NCBI RefSeq assembly: GCF_026151205.1 | Contig: NC_087072.1 | Coordinates: 10,146,169-10,206,168 of the forward strand | Origin: Bolinopsis microptera | Lineage: Eukaryota; Ctenophora; Tentaculata; Lobata; Bolinopsidae | Direction: 5' to 3' | Length of the DNA stretch: 60,000 bases | Shown here: positions 1 through 11,069 of the stretch, piece after piece | Position numbering within the stretch: the first letter of the stretch is position 1 | Layout: each line of letters begins with the position of its first letter | Translations under genes and position numbers: made by a program | The notes under the pieces: generated by a model | What the model was told of the DNA's origin: nothing | What the model saw: only the letters and a program-made list of their open reading frames with translations | The model's database searches: none

Positions 1-363
1 AAATTAGCTTCATGAGGTACAGAAAGTTATTGACCTGCTTAGCAGGTTCCTCCTCCACTGCAACTCAATATTGCCTCTCGGTGTAGGGGCAGCATCATAA
101 ATAGTTTAAATGATGGAACTCATTTATTTGTCATATTTGATTTTATTTTTTGATTGTTTTGTGTATGAGTATGTTATCATACTGCTAAATCTTTGTGATA
201 AGATAATGGTTATTCGTCTCCCAAAATACCATGCATCCTTCAAAACCATTCTTTTTTATCCCACGGAATTTTAACATTCATGATGTCCTATATCATGTTT
301 ACAATATTTCTTTCTAATATTTTGATTGATTACTATGTTTTTCCTTAATATCTTGCCAACCAG

Positions 364-3300
364 GTATGTCAAATGATGTAACTTGTAGAGTGTTGCTAAA
401 GAATTATAATGATATCAAGAATCTAACTCTTGGTGAAACTGCTCCAGATTTCGAATACAAGTGAGTTCCTGGTCTCGAATATTATAACTATTTCCGGGAA
501 TTATATGCACTAAAACTTGTGGGAGCTGACTGAGAGCTGATAATTTGCAGAATTTTCCCGCAAGGAACCGAAGGTATTATTAGCACAGATTGCGAGTCAC
601 CTCAGAATGGCTGGCAGGACGTTTCATAACAAATAACAGTGGCGCACTATATATATTAGACACTATATTGTATCATGAGCACGTATCACATTACACATGT
701 TCCAAGCGGAATTCCGTCAACAGTTATAACAAATAATACCTTCGGTTCTTCGGGCCGCAAATTTCCTCCAGCAAGCTGTCGGGAATTATCACGCAGAGCC
801 CAAAGAATCGAAGGTATCATTATATTATAAATCTTAGATCACTGGTCTATTCATCTTAGTCTGTTTACTGATAATGGTACTACCCGGCCCGGGTAGTACC
901 CTTAGACTGAAATTTATTGATTTTGTATTTTTAGACGTTTATTTATACAAGTTGTCAGTTGATTGATATTAACTGAAAATACAGGTAACGACTAAATACT
1001 AATATATTTGTACAGAATTTTGTTGTTTGTTCTTCACATCAACCAGTCAGAGTTATAAACACCCAAGTTTGTAATAATAGCTTCTGGTGGAGATCAGGAT
1101 CATTGGCTAACCCCCAGGATCATTTGTCTAACCCCCGCACCCCCCCCCCCCCCCCCCCCCCATTTGGCAGAAAGCCACCACTAAACAGATCTCCATTCCC
1201 CAGGTGCACTGCCTACCAGTACTGCTGTTACAACTACACAGTTCCCCACAGCCCCTGGTGTTGTGATGCCAGCTACACTCTCCCCTATAAAGATTGGTAT
1301 CTGTGGTATGTACTATCTTACTTACTCCTCCTTTACTCTTACTCCTCTTTTACTCTTACTACTCCCTGTCATCGACTGATTAAATGTAATTGTTCTGCGC
1401 TGCAGAAACTGTTGTTACACGACACCAGAAACAGCTCTGTCATACACACTGCAACTCTCCAGTCTAGATATCATTTATTCATCTAACAGGGTATACACCG
1501 AAAAGTATGGGTATTCATTAAAACGGCCTTCACTCCCAGGAAGCACAATTATTTTAGCGTAATTTTTGTTATCCGGTGAGTAGTGTAATTGAATAAAATG
1601 GAGGGAGGGTGTTAACTAAGAGTGTACTGCGTCTGGTGCTACTGCAAATTCCTCCTCTCAGTGCCTCTCATATATTTTACTGAACGTTATTATATAATAG
1701 GCCAAATCAGCACATCCCAGATATTTACAGGCGAATGTTATGTTCAATATGAACATTGCTGACTCCCCTAATCGTAAATGCCTTTAATTTGGTTGCCAAG
1801 ACAAGCACCGAGACGAATGAAGAGGTAATTACTTTATAAGTGAGTCGTAACGAAGAAGAGTTAATTGGTCAAAACATTTTGATTGTTCTGTACGACCATT
1901 CATAAGAAAGAAGAAGAAGAAGAAGAACAAGAATATACCTGAACCAAAACCAAGCTTATTTTACAATGTATAATTTGTCCTGAAGAACGCTACAATCTTG
2001 CTGACAGCACACAGTCCACCACTTATCATTACATCACACCTCAATACTGAACATTACATATTGTGTCCAGTAATTCCCAGAGTTCACTGCATAATGCATA
2101 ACGTCATGTGGCGTGGTACTAACCTATCAGGGCACTGCTACCCACTACAAATGTAAGTCTCTACCAACACAAAGCAGCGACCACGTGACCAGCGGTTCCT
2201 CTGGTTGAACTACAATACACATGCATTACACTCTGTACAATTAGTACAGTGGGTTGTGAGTGCAGTACACAGCAGCTGCTCTAATGGTCTCCCCAGTACT
2301 ATCCTCACTCTACACTCGATACTCAGTATTACTATCGAGTTTCCTGATAGATGAGAAAATCAGATTACTGGCAGTGTAATCGGATTGTTCCGCAATAACG
2401 TCTCATCCATTCCGTGCCTTACTCTAGATCGGATTATACTTAACAACAATGACTATTTGATACCGCGATTATACAGGAAGTGTGCTGAATTTTCTGTCGG
2501 AGAATTCAGAATTTAACATTTAATAATGAATGGAACGTGCAGAATATAAACACATTCTTATTCCTCAGGGTAATCCTCTCATTGATCACGATCCTGATAT
2601 GTGCTCTGTTCTTCTACTTCCGGTTTTACCAGAAACGTCAGCTAGAACGCCGGATACACCGGGCTAAACTGGAGCTGGAGGCTCACTACAGACCGCTGGG
2701 CCACCAGGTTCGTTGTTGTAACATTTTATCTTCTCGCACAACAAGAGTACTGAGTGTTTACACATTGGAACGGTCTGTAATTATACCTTGCCTCATGTTT
2801 TAAACTATTTTAAAACAGATTAAATATGTGACCTGGTTGTGACCCTGTGCTTAATCTCGTGTCCTGTTTCGTGAGGTGGACAAGGAAATCTAATACATCA
2901 ATTTCTTCCAGCTGTCTTCTTAATCACGTTTAATTAGGTAATAAGTCCATGACAGCCGCTTAAAGGAGACTTGTCCTGTGTCATGTGCTGTGTCATGTCT
3001 TTAAAGTGTACCTTAATCTAATACCTTAGTTCCCAAAAATTTGTGTGCCATTATATTGAGCACAATTTATTTGAGCCCGAAAAATTTGGGCAGAAAAGTT
3101 GAACTCATTTGGGCGACCGAAAATTCGGGCACAAATTCTTCGAAAAATGAACGATTTTCCACTAAAATTTCAGTTAGGTATTTGCCTAGTTCATTATTAT
3201 TCCTTATTATTCCAGTCATTTTGCTTTCAATTTTAAGCATGTACTACCCATACCTACAACCATTGGTCTAATACCCTGACCAGTGTCCAGTTCTTTGAGA

Positions 3301-6300
3301 AAATCCTTTTTCCCCACATAGAATCAGTTCGAGCCTCCATCAACAACCCTGAGCAGAAAGCGCTACTGATATCAGATGTGTTTCGGGCCCAACACACACA
3401 GACACTAAAAGATCTGATGACAGCCAACAACTGCATCCTACAGAAAGTTCCAGCTAATATGACCCATCATCTACAGCCCCTGGACATATCTATCAATGGA
3501 CTGGCTAAGAAATTCATGCGCAATAAGTACGAAGATTGGTACGCGAAACACATAGTGTGTCAGCTCAATGGAGGAGTTTCATCAGACAATGTGAAAATTG
3601 ATACCCGCTTGACAGTGATCCGTGAAGTACACGCTCGTTGCATCAACGAACTTTTTGTATATTTAAAAGGGAGGCTAGATCAAGATGACATAAGGAAAGG
3701 CTTTGAGAAGTCGGGTATAACTGATGCTTGTAGATCAGACTTTACGGTGGATGATAATCCATTTGCAGATCTTGTTTAAATCTCTAGCTATCCGTACCTC
3801 TAGCCATTTGTTTTATTAGTAGCTGTTAGCTACCTTATCGGACCTTATTTGGACGGACATTACTTGAACGCTGGAGGCCCTAGCGTTCATCTTAATGTCC
3901 GTTCAAATAAAGTCCGTTCAATTAATGTCCGTCCAAGTTAAAGTCCGTTAAAATTGTTTCAGAATATGATAACTATGAGAACTTTATTGTGCCGTAAGTT
4001 AACGACGGAAAGGTTCTCCTTGGTCTGCCGGAGGCACAGAAAACTCTACTAGTATATGATGTTTTCAAGGGTCACTTGGCGGAAAAAGTCAACGAAATGG
4101 TGGCACTCATCAACATAGTTCATGAGCTAGTCCCCGCCGCGCCAACATGACAAACTTGTTCCAGCCTCTAGACATTACGGTAAATCGTGTTGCCAAGGAC
4201 ATTGTCCGACGTTTTTATAGTTCATATTACTGAGGGGAGGTAATGAAACAGTACTAGGAAAGCTTTACGTGATGTTAAGGTTAACCTAAAGTTGTCTAAG
4301 ATAAAACCACTTCACGCCGAAGGGCTTGTAAAAGTTAACACTGAAATTCAGGACCGGGGTAGTATGATAAAAAAGGTTTCCACAAAGCTAGAAATCACTG
4401 ATGCTTGTTTAAGCATGGACTATTTCATGCACGAAAACCCATTTAATGAAGATGATATGTGATATTAGACACTGATCAGTGATCATGTACACATATTTTA
4501 ACATTTTTACTGCTTAATGACTGCTATTCTTACTTACTGTATAAAAAATGAATTAAAAAATCATTTGCTGAAATTAAAAAAACGTCAAAAATTGAAAAAA
4601 ATTCGGATTTTTGATGGTTTTGAATGCCTTCGAGCGTTCATATTACGTTCACAATTATGTCCGTTCATGTAATGTCCGTCCAAATAAGGTCCGATAAGGT
4701 ATTCCAGTTATTTCTATTCATTTAAAATATAAGCCTTTTTACTTGGTCAAGCCATGAATGACAGATTAGAAAACTAAAATTTCAAATATTATTTCACTTG
4801 GATATGAAGAAAAAGCCATCTTTCTATAGATTTCAGGGCCAGTACAGGCCAAATGCCAAAAGTTTGGTTAGCAAAAAATTTAGCAGACGGAAAAGATTTA
4901 TGCAATTAATTTGGTCTGCAAAAAATTTGGGCGAGAGGCCCGCTCAAATTTTTTGTCGCCCAAATTTTTGGGAATTAAGGTAAGCTACAGCACTGCTCTT
5001 ATCCCTCTTATGATTTAATCCTTAATTCCGTAGTAACATTTTGGGAATTGTTAAACTGCATTAGGATTGAGGGCCTGTCCCATAATTTCTCACATCACCT
5101 ATGGTTGCTATCATGTTACTTGTCATATCAGATGATCCAACTCGGCACTCCCTTGATAATTACGTTACGGGTAACTTCACTCTTCACTAATCCTGTCGCC
5201 TAATTGTGAATGACGAACACAATCGCTGTGAAATATTTTCTAGACCATACTTGTTTCACCAAGATCAATAATTTCTGTTGCTAGTATATATTAGGAGGCA
5301 TTGAAACTAGTGGGATTCGATGAATGGGGACTTGCCACCCCATGGCAACATTGAATATATTGACTGTTACATCGCTCCCTATAAATATAAAACTTTAAGA
5401 TTTAGCAACACTACAGTGAAATATCCAACCCCGGAGCAAATAAAAACCGTGAAAAAGGCCATTTTTCCGAAGTTAAAAAGGTCCGGAATTAGTTGGTCCG
5501 AAATTAGCGATATCGGGAGTTAGGTGGTCCGAGATGAAATCCAGGAAACGTTCAAATCACGGGAAAATCGTGTGTAATATCCACAGACCTTTAATGTTTT
5601 AATTGTGTACTATCCACAGATATGTACTTACATTGCACTTGCCGTGCAGCCAGTTGAAATGCGCATTCATAAAATTACCCTCTCAGTCCTGTCCAAACAT
5701 ATTACATGTTTATAAAAAGGTTCGAAGCCAAAGACGAGACTTAATGATGTTTTGCTTGGAGCCAGATAATGGATACGAAAAGTGGCTATTATCTAATGAG
5801 CGTTACACTAACATCTAATATCTTACACTAACATCTAATATCTGGCATGAGTTTCAGATAGAAATTACATCTAATTCCGGCACACCATTAATTTTACCAT
5901 CAAGGCTTCGGCACTTTAAACAAAATTTCGAAACCTTTATGGTTCGAGTTTTAATACATATGATGTGTAAAGCCAGCGGGAACTCTATTTATAGCATTTA
6001 TAAACGCTATAAATAACATTTCACTAATTTTTATTCAGTCCTGTGTTCGACCGCTAGCAATCCACTTCTCATACGTGCAATTGTTTTTATAAACAACGTG
6101 CAGCCGTTCTAATAATTGAATTGAAATAAAACGTTTCAATTTTATCTTGCATCTAGATGTCGAAAAATAGTTTATCCTTCTAAAATTGAAAAAAATATTC
6201 AACACATGAATTACAAACAGCAAATAGCTAGATTTTTATTGCGATGATTTAACAATTTTCGTTCTTCCAGATTGCAATCAGCAGAAGAGACGTCGAGGAT

Positions 6301-6603
6301 GACGACAAGAGTTGGACTACAGAAGATCCACCTCCCTGCTACAACGACATCATGGCATCTCCACCTTCCTATTCAAGCAACAAAAACATAGCTACTTCCT
6401 TCCAACGAGATGCAGCCCCGACCCAATCCAATGCGTCTCCTTCTCTCTCCAGTGCCATGCGCACTGCCATCCACCCCCAAGCAGCAGCTTCATCTTCATC
6501 GGGAGTTTCTCGTAATGCCCCGCTATCATACTCGCCTCTAGTGGACAATAGCAGACGCCAGTTACCTCGGGTTAGAGATAACAGTGGACCCTACTCTAGA
6601 TAA
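364..6603 (+). CDS. WBP1/VOPP1-like single-pass membrane protein with PPxY motifs (4 exons, 5' end open)
   Basis: Exons at 364-460, 1204-1305, 2569-2707 and 6271-6603 join in phase (2/2/0) and end at a TAA, giving 222 codons from an ATG at 366. Exon 2 carries two cysteine pairs (YQYCC, WCC) followed by an aromatic WYLW stretch. Exon 3 supplies a hydrophobic segment (VILSLITILICALFFYF) and then a basic RRxHRAKLELE tail. Exon 4 begins in a cytosolic acidic region with two PPxY WW-domain ligands (PPCY and PPSY) and ends Ser/Pro-rich. Paired Cys, Trp-rich entry to the membrane, a charged RAKL stretch and PPxY motifs in that order are the plan of vertebrate WBP1, WBP1L and VOPP1, which bind WW-domain proteins such as NEDD4-family ligases and WWOX. 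The family call rests on this architecture, not on a search. The exon at 364 starts in mid-codon context, so a signal-peptide exon may lie upstream of the window. Confidence 0.72.
551..764. repeat. short inverted-repeat element (MITE-like) in intron 1 of the WBP1-like gene
   Basis: A 31-bp left arm (551-581, containing GGAACCGAAGGTATTATT) is matched in inverted orientation at 732-764. The arms enclose about 150 bp of noncoding DNA. A further partial copy of the GAATCGAAGGTAT end lies at about 803-816. No transposase is present, and the superfamily cannot be assigned. Confidence 0.55.
876..900. repeat. 25-bp GC-rich palindrome
   Basis: GGTACTACCCG is followed by GCC and then CGGGTAGTACC, which makes 11-bp perfect arms around a 3-base loop. 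It sits in intron 1 of the WBP1-like gene, in otherwise AT-rich sequence. No flanking gene feature explains it. Confidence 0.6.
1137..1161. repeat. poly-C tract
   Basis: A run of more than 20 cytosines lies about 40 bp upstream of the splice acceptor of the Cys-rich WBP1-like exon. Its exact length may be an assembly estimate. Confidence 0.7.
3257..3779 (+). pseudogene. C-terminal half of a pogo-like (DDE_1) transposase
   Basis: The frame reads HWSNTLTSVQFFEKILFPHI, then ALLISDVFRAQ (position of the second catalytic Asp of the DDE triad), then ILQKVPANMTHHLQPLDISI, and stops after NPFADLV. ALLIxD followed by VPAxxTxxLQPLDxSxN is the signature of the DDE_1 family used by pogo, Tigger and jerky-like transposases. 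The N-terminal DNA-binding domains and the first catalytic Asp are missing, so it is not functional. Confidence 0.85.
3831..4701. mobile_element. nested pogo-like element with 32-bp TIRs
   Basis: A 32-bp inverted repeat is perfect between 3831-3862 and 4670-4701 (TACCTTATCGGACC at the outer end) and is bounded by TA. Subterminal copies of TAATGTCCGT(T/C)CA repeat near both ends. It is inserted inside the larger pogo-like element just after that element's transposase stop codon. The interior is a decayed relative of the same transposase. Confidence 0.9.
4005..4462 (+). pseudogene. frameshifted pogo-like transposase remnant in the inner element
   Basis: One frame reads PEAQKTLLVYDVFKGH and runs to HELVPAAPT. 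A shifted frame continues NMTNLFQPLDITVNRVAKDI, and a final segment reads KLEITDACLSMDYFMHENPF. These are collinear with the transposase at 3257-3779 (VFRAQ, NMTHHLQPLDIS, GITDACRSDF), but stops and frameshifts separate them. It is a dead copy of a related but clearly diverged transposase. Confidence 0.75.
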
Positions 6604-8467
6604 GCTTTGTTTTGTAATAATGTTAGGAGGTTTTTTGACCGAAATGGGGTCGGTTAAATGTTTGCAGCGGTGGTGTTGGTTTGACAGAAGGGAAGAAATG
6701 TGCTCATGTCATGAGTTTTTTATTTGTAATGGAGCAATTATTGATGTGCTTTTAACAAGCCGTGTTTTCATACCTAGCCAGGACTAGCAGGATTTCTTAT
6801 TGAAGGAATTTTATAATTGTAAATATTAATAGTCTCATTCAAATGCCGCAATTACTTATTCTCATTAATTTTTAATTGACGTCATGTTACCACGGAAATG
6901 TTGTATTGAGCAACTTGTTAAACTCAAGTTTTGAATGAACAAGACCGTTTTCATATTACTCTTCAGGGGGTTTCTAAATGATTACGCTAATGTAACCTCT
7001 ACACAATATCTTTGTGTAAAAGTGATTCCAGAGGAATTCTAAAAATGGCCGAGAAATAATATATGTCAACGCCGCCTAGTATAGTGTAAATTACAGGAGG
7101 ATCAGTATTTAATGGCTTAAAATATTATTGAGATTATTTGTTCAATGTTAAAGATGTTTAAAAAACCACTTGCACTGCACTGTGTTATGTTGCCTAAATA
7201 GTGTCTCACCCAAATGTTGAACAAATATGTTGAGAATGTCAGGTATTTTGACCTCTAAATTGTGTATAGCCAAAGTAACTTCAACACGATAATATGCGTT
7301 ATATTATTATCAAGCATTTTTATATACCTGACACCCAAGCTTTTTGTACTATTATCCTTTTTCACGCATCTTTGAACGTATTTCCCAGTTTTAGAACTGT
7401 TAAAATGTATTTTGACAGTAAGATTATTCTGACATTGTTTTTAACGCTAGATATTTTACTCCATTCGTTCAGATTATCTGTAGAGAAAATGAGAAGCAGA
7501 CAATTTTTCTTGAGATAACGGGACATTTCTATAATATCCAATGTTTTTGAAAATGTTAATTGTACACAGGAAGATAAAATCATTTCAAATTGTATGTAAA
7601 ACAGACTTTTGTTTATTCGGTTTTGTTGAAATGATGAAAATAACAATTTGACTCTGTTAAGAAATGTTTTTTAACTCATTAATGGACTGAATCTTAAGGT
7701 TTGCTGAATGGTAATATTGTTGAAAGTAAAGTTGTGGATTTTGAGTAAGCGTCTGGAGTGGTTCAGTGGTTGGGTGAGCTAAATATGATCAAATATCAGA
7801 CGGTACGATATACTATGGGCGTAGTTCGCTGCCACTGGTAACATTTCAATTAGAGAGAAAATCCCGAAATTTCCATAATGTTCAGTGCACACTACTTACC
7901 TCCTGATTCGGAGCTGCTATTCACGTATTATATGATTGGATTGTTGCAGAAATGGCATTTATCGAGAGTTACCTAGTATAGTTCATTGTCCCTCTGTCCC
8001 ACTGAGGTTGCAAATTTCAGTCTTGGATGGAAGCGGCGTAGTTCTTGGTGTGGTCACGCGCCCTATTTATGGTACGTAACGCGCATGCAGGATCGATAAA
8101 TAAAATTTGTTCCTGAGCTAGCTGGGCCCATGGGCTGTGTTTTTATTTTACCTGAAATTGATGATCGAAGAATCACGAATTATTAAGAATGAAATCGGTC
8201 GATTGCCTTACCCATTCATTCACGATCGACGATTCATTGAGAGGCATTACCCGTACTAACGATGCGATAAACCTTTAACCTCACCTCATTAGACAGACTT
8301 TTACATGTTGTTGTATTAGTTGTAGTATATTTTTCAAAAGGGATCATAAATTCGTAAAAAACTCAACACTTATTTTGAAACAGTATTGCATTCTACAGTC
8401 CGAGAAACAACTTTAATAGAGACAATAAAACCAGGTTATTTTGATGAAAATTTGAGGGGAATACATG
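6604..8467. other. 3' UTR and intergenic DNA with no further gene seen
   Basis: AT-rich sequence follows the WBP1-like stop codon. ORFs here are short, overlap on both strands and have no recognisable motif. Part of it is presumably the 3' UTR of the WBP1-like transcript, but no convincing end signal could be fixed. Confidence 0.5.
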
Positions 8468-9050
8468 GCCTCATACGCAATTAGTGTGGGCTCTTGAAAC
8501 ACACATTGCCTCATACAATATTAGTGTGGGTTCCTGAAACAAACAGGGCCTCATACAATATTAGTGTGGGCTCCTGAAACAAACAGAGCCTCATACAAGA
8601 TGAGTGTGGGCTCCTGAAACAAACAGGGCCTCATACAAGATGAGTGTGGGCTCCTGAAACAAACCGGGCCTCATACAAGATTACTGTGGGCTCCTGAAAC
8701 AAACAGGGCCTCACACAAGATTAGTGTGGGCTCCTGAAACAAACAGGGCCTCATACAAGATTAGTGTGGGCTCCTGAAACAAACAGGGCCTCATACAAGA
8801 TTAGTGTGGGCTCCTGAATCAAACAGGGCCGCATACAAGATTAGTGTGGGCTCCTGAAACAAACAGGGCCTCATACAAGATTAGTGTGGGCTCCTGAATC
8901 AAACAGGGCCTCATACAAGATGAGTGTGGGCTCCTGAAACAAACAGGGCCTCATACAAGATTAGTGTGGGCTCCTGAATCAAACAGGGCCTCATACAAGA
9001 TTAGTGTGGGCTCCTGAAACAAACAGGGCCTCATACAAGATTAGTGTGGG
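8468..9050. repeat. 40-bp minisatellite, about 14.6 copies
   Basis: The 40-bp unit starts GCCTCATACAAGATTAGTGT and ends with GGGCTCCTGAAACAAACAGG. It repeats at exactly 40-bp steps from 8468 to the truncated last copy at 9028-9050. Variation is confined to a few positions (AAGATT/AAGATG/AATATT and GAAAC/GAATC). The first two units are the most diverged. Copies are joined directly without unique spacers. Confidence 0.97.
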
Positions 9051-9399
9051 CAACATGACAAATATGTCAAACAAATTAGCGTCTCAGTGACTTGAACAGG
9101 TCTGATCCTGCTGTCACTTTCTTTACCATTGAGCGCTGCCTCCTCTCTCGTTCTAGACACATAATGTTTAACGGGGTGGTTAACGGGGTTAGTAATTAAC
9201 ATGCAAGCTTCAAGCTTGTGTCGTATAATTAGTGATGTGATCCATGGATTGAATATAATTGAGCTAGAAATGGGCTAGATCTGGGGTAGAGTTCATATGA
9301 CAACTCTGTACATAGAAGCTATAAATTAAGAAGTGAACATGTTTTAAATTGAGACAATGTATTGGTTCGTTATAAAATGTTATTAAAATGTTAAATCGA

Positions 9400-9960
9400 T
9401 TAATGATATAATACTTCAGAATACAACAAATTACTCAAAATTATTACCAAAGTATTTCGCAACAGCGAACAAGTACTCAATCTTTGTTGGGTATGTCGTA
9501 TAGAAAGAACAAAGGTCGTACAGAATACTGCTGGAAATCCTCTTCTTTTTGGAAGGAGTCTTTCCAACAGCAAGCCGATCCAGATGATAGTCTGTAACGA
9601 CCTGTTGCTCCTTAATAGCACGAAAATATTCTTAAACAGAGGGCTTTGGGCGATTCACTCGGGTTCTGAAACCGCTGTGAAACCCCTCCACCATGTTAGA
9701 GGTCCGAGGGTACTCCGGATCCTGAAGAATACTGGCGAAATGATTCCAGAACTCTAGAGGATATGTGGGAGGAACCCTCACCTCACTGTCTACAATGGCT
9801 GACCCTAAGTAGGTTTTCTCGAAATAATTCACAACAACCATCAACTCAGGATAGTTAGATTGGATGTGGAAAGTTATTTCAAAGAAAGCCTCCTCAACAT
9901 CAGCTACTGGGACAAAAGCTAAAAACGCAACCAGCCTTGCGTCTCTCGCAAAAATCTTAT
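9400..9960 (-). pseudogene. C-terminal part of a MULE transposase with an in-frame stop
   Basis: Reading leftward, the frame gives ARDARLVAFLAFVPVADVEE, NYFEKTYLGSAIVDSE, PLEFWNHF and PRTSNMVEGFHSGF. It passes an in-frame TAA after RPKPSV and continues into EYFRAIKEQQ and ILYDLCSFY. The order AFVP, YFExTYLG, WN, RTSNxVEGFH is the conserved tail of MULE transposases. The catalytic Asp region that should precede it is deleted next to a small duplication of CTCACATCTCGGTCAG near 9,980-10,050. Confidence 0.82.
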
Positions 9961-10258
9961 CCTTAAAATATCTAACTTTAAATTTTTTGCTGATATGATG
10001 TTATTCTCACATCTCGGTCAGCTATGATTCTCACATCTCGGTCAGTTTTCCCATCAAAGAGGATAAATTGTTCGTCTCTTCTCGTAGATGTGCAGCTGGG
10101 AGGAAGAACGAATTCAAGAGAAGTCTTCGACTCGGTATGTTGGGCAGATCCGGAAGCAGAAGCTCTGGCTCGTTGGACGACTTTTCCTAGGGATTCCATA
10201 TTAGGTAGCGTCTGGTTGATATCAGGTTCTGAGTTACCGACAGGGGTTGTTCTGCAGC

Positions 10259-10504
10259 CTACCTCTTGAGCGTTGTAAGGAGTTCGAGTCTCTGTGGGGT
10301 AGCCGAATCCGAATCGTGGTTGTGTGGTTTACGTCCAATGGAAAGAGTGTTGTCTGTGAGAGCGAGGTAGCAGTGGCAGGGACATTTAAGAGTTTTGTTC
10401 TTCTGGCAACGCCAAGCAGAGGAGAGGACGCTGTCATCAGATTTCTTCCTGGTGTAGATATATCCGTCAGAATCAAGCACTTGTATATTTATACCTAAGA
10501 ACAC
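10259..10504 (-). pseudogene. FLYWCH zinc-finger segment of a MULE transposase
   Basis: The reading frame has GYIYTRKK, then WRCQKNKTLKCPC, then IGRKPHNHDSDS. This matches the FLYWCH plan: aromatic YxxxR, WxC, CxC, and a terminal HxH. FLYWCH domains are commonly fused to the N-terminus of MULE transposases in animals. It is broken downstream by frame changes before the transposase part. Confidence 0.75.
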
Positions 10505-10729
10505 TTGATCGGTTCACTCCCCTTTGGCAAGTACGTCTCACATCCCTTGATACGAGAACCCCCGCTTTAGCAAGAGCTCCCGTCCCTTATGTGATCTACG
10601 AGTCGAGCAGTCAGATCATGTTTACTTCTTAATGTATGCAGCTATGATTTACAGAATTGACATGTGAACTCTACCCCAGATCTAGCCCATTTCTGTGTCA
10701 ATTATACTCAATCCATGGATCACATCACT

Positions 10730-11069
10730 AAAACGTGATCTGACCCCTCTTGGGGTCGGATCAGTTTTCTGACCCAAGGTCTCTCAGTGAATAAAACATG
10801 ATGCAGGGTAACTCAAAAGTGACATCTCTAACCAACCTTGATGGTCGAGGCATTTGGGGGTGAAGAGCATTGCCTTAGCAACACCTCAGACTGTAGTTGG
10901 GCCAGCTCACTTGCCCTAATTTGACACACATGCTTCATCGCATATGTTGTGCACTCCTGAATTTAATGATGGAATATTTAAAACATTTTAAAAAGCATGA
11001 CTTCAGATCTTATTTTTTGAGTAATGTTTTAATAATTAATGACACTTTCATTAACCTACAGTTTATTAC
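10730..11069. other. short intergenic stretch
   Basis: No confident gene. A minus-strand open segment at about 10,850-10,910 (ELAQLQSEVLLRQC) could be a further exon of the unknown gene at 11070-11688, but its acceptor phase does not fit the last exon I can see. Confidence 0.3.

Larger units (their letters stand above)
3022..4982. mobile_element. pogo/Tigger-like DNA transposon (outer element, degraded)
   Basis: Terminal inverted repeats of 22 bp at 3022-3043 and 4961-4982 (TACCTTA-G/A-TTCCCAAAAATTTG, one mismatch) begin and end with TA, as expected for Tc1/mariner/pogo insertions that duplicate TA. Subterminal AAATTTGGGC motifs recur near both ends. It encloses a transposase fragment (3257-3779) and a second, complete element (3831-4701). 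It lies in intron 3 of the WBP1-like gene. Confidence 0.8.
9231..10729 (-). mobile_element. Mutator-like (MULE) transposon with FLYWCH domain, internally deleted
   Basis: Long terminal inverted repeats (about 9231-9344 and 10614-10729) share AGTGATGTGATCCATGGATT and CTAGATCTGGGGTAGAGTTC at their outer and inner parts. Between them, on the minus strand, lie a FLYWCH zinc finger and then the C-terminal part of a MULE transposase. The catalytic centre is missing, so it is a non-autonomous relic. A 9-bp target duplication expected of MULEs was not visible at these limits. Confidence 0.85.

Noticed and set aside
6035-6223. ORFs around the last WBP1-like intron
   Set aside because: They lie in the intron and lack motifs. 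The overlapping frame at 6312-6515 is a shadow of exon 4.
8468-9050. CRISPR-like array
   Set aside because: The 40-bp units are directly adjacent with no unique spacers and the genome is eukaryotic, so it is a minisatellite.
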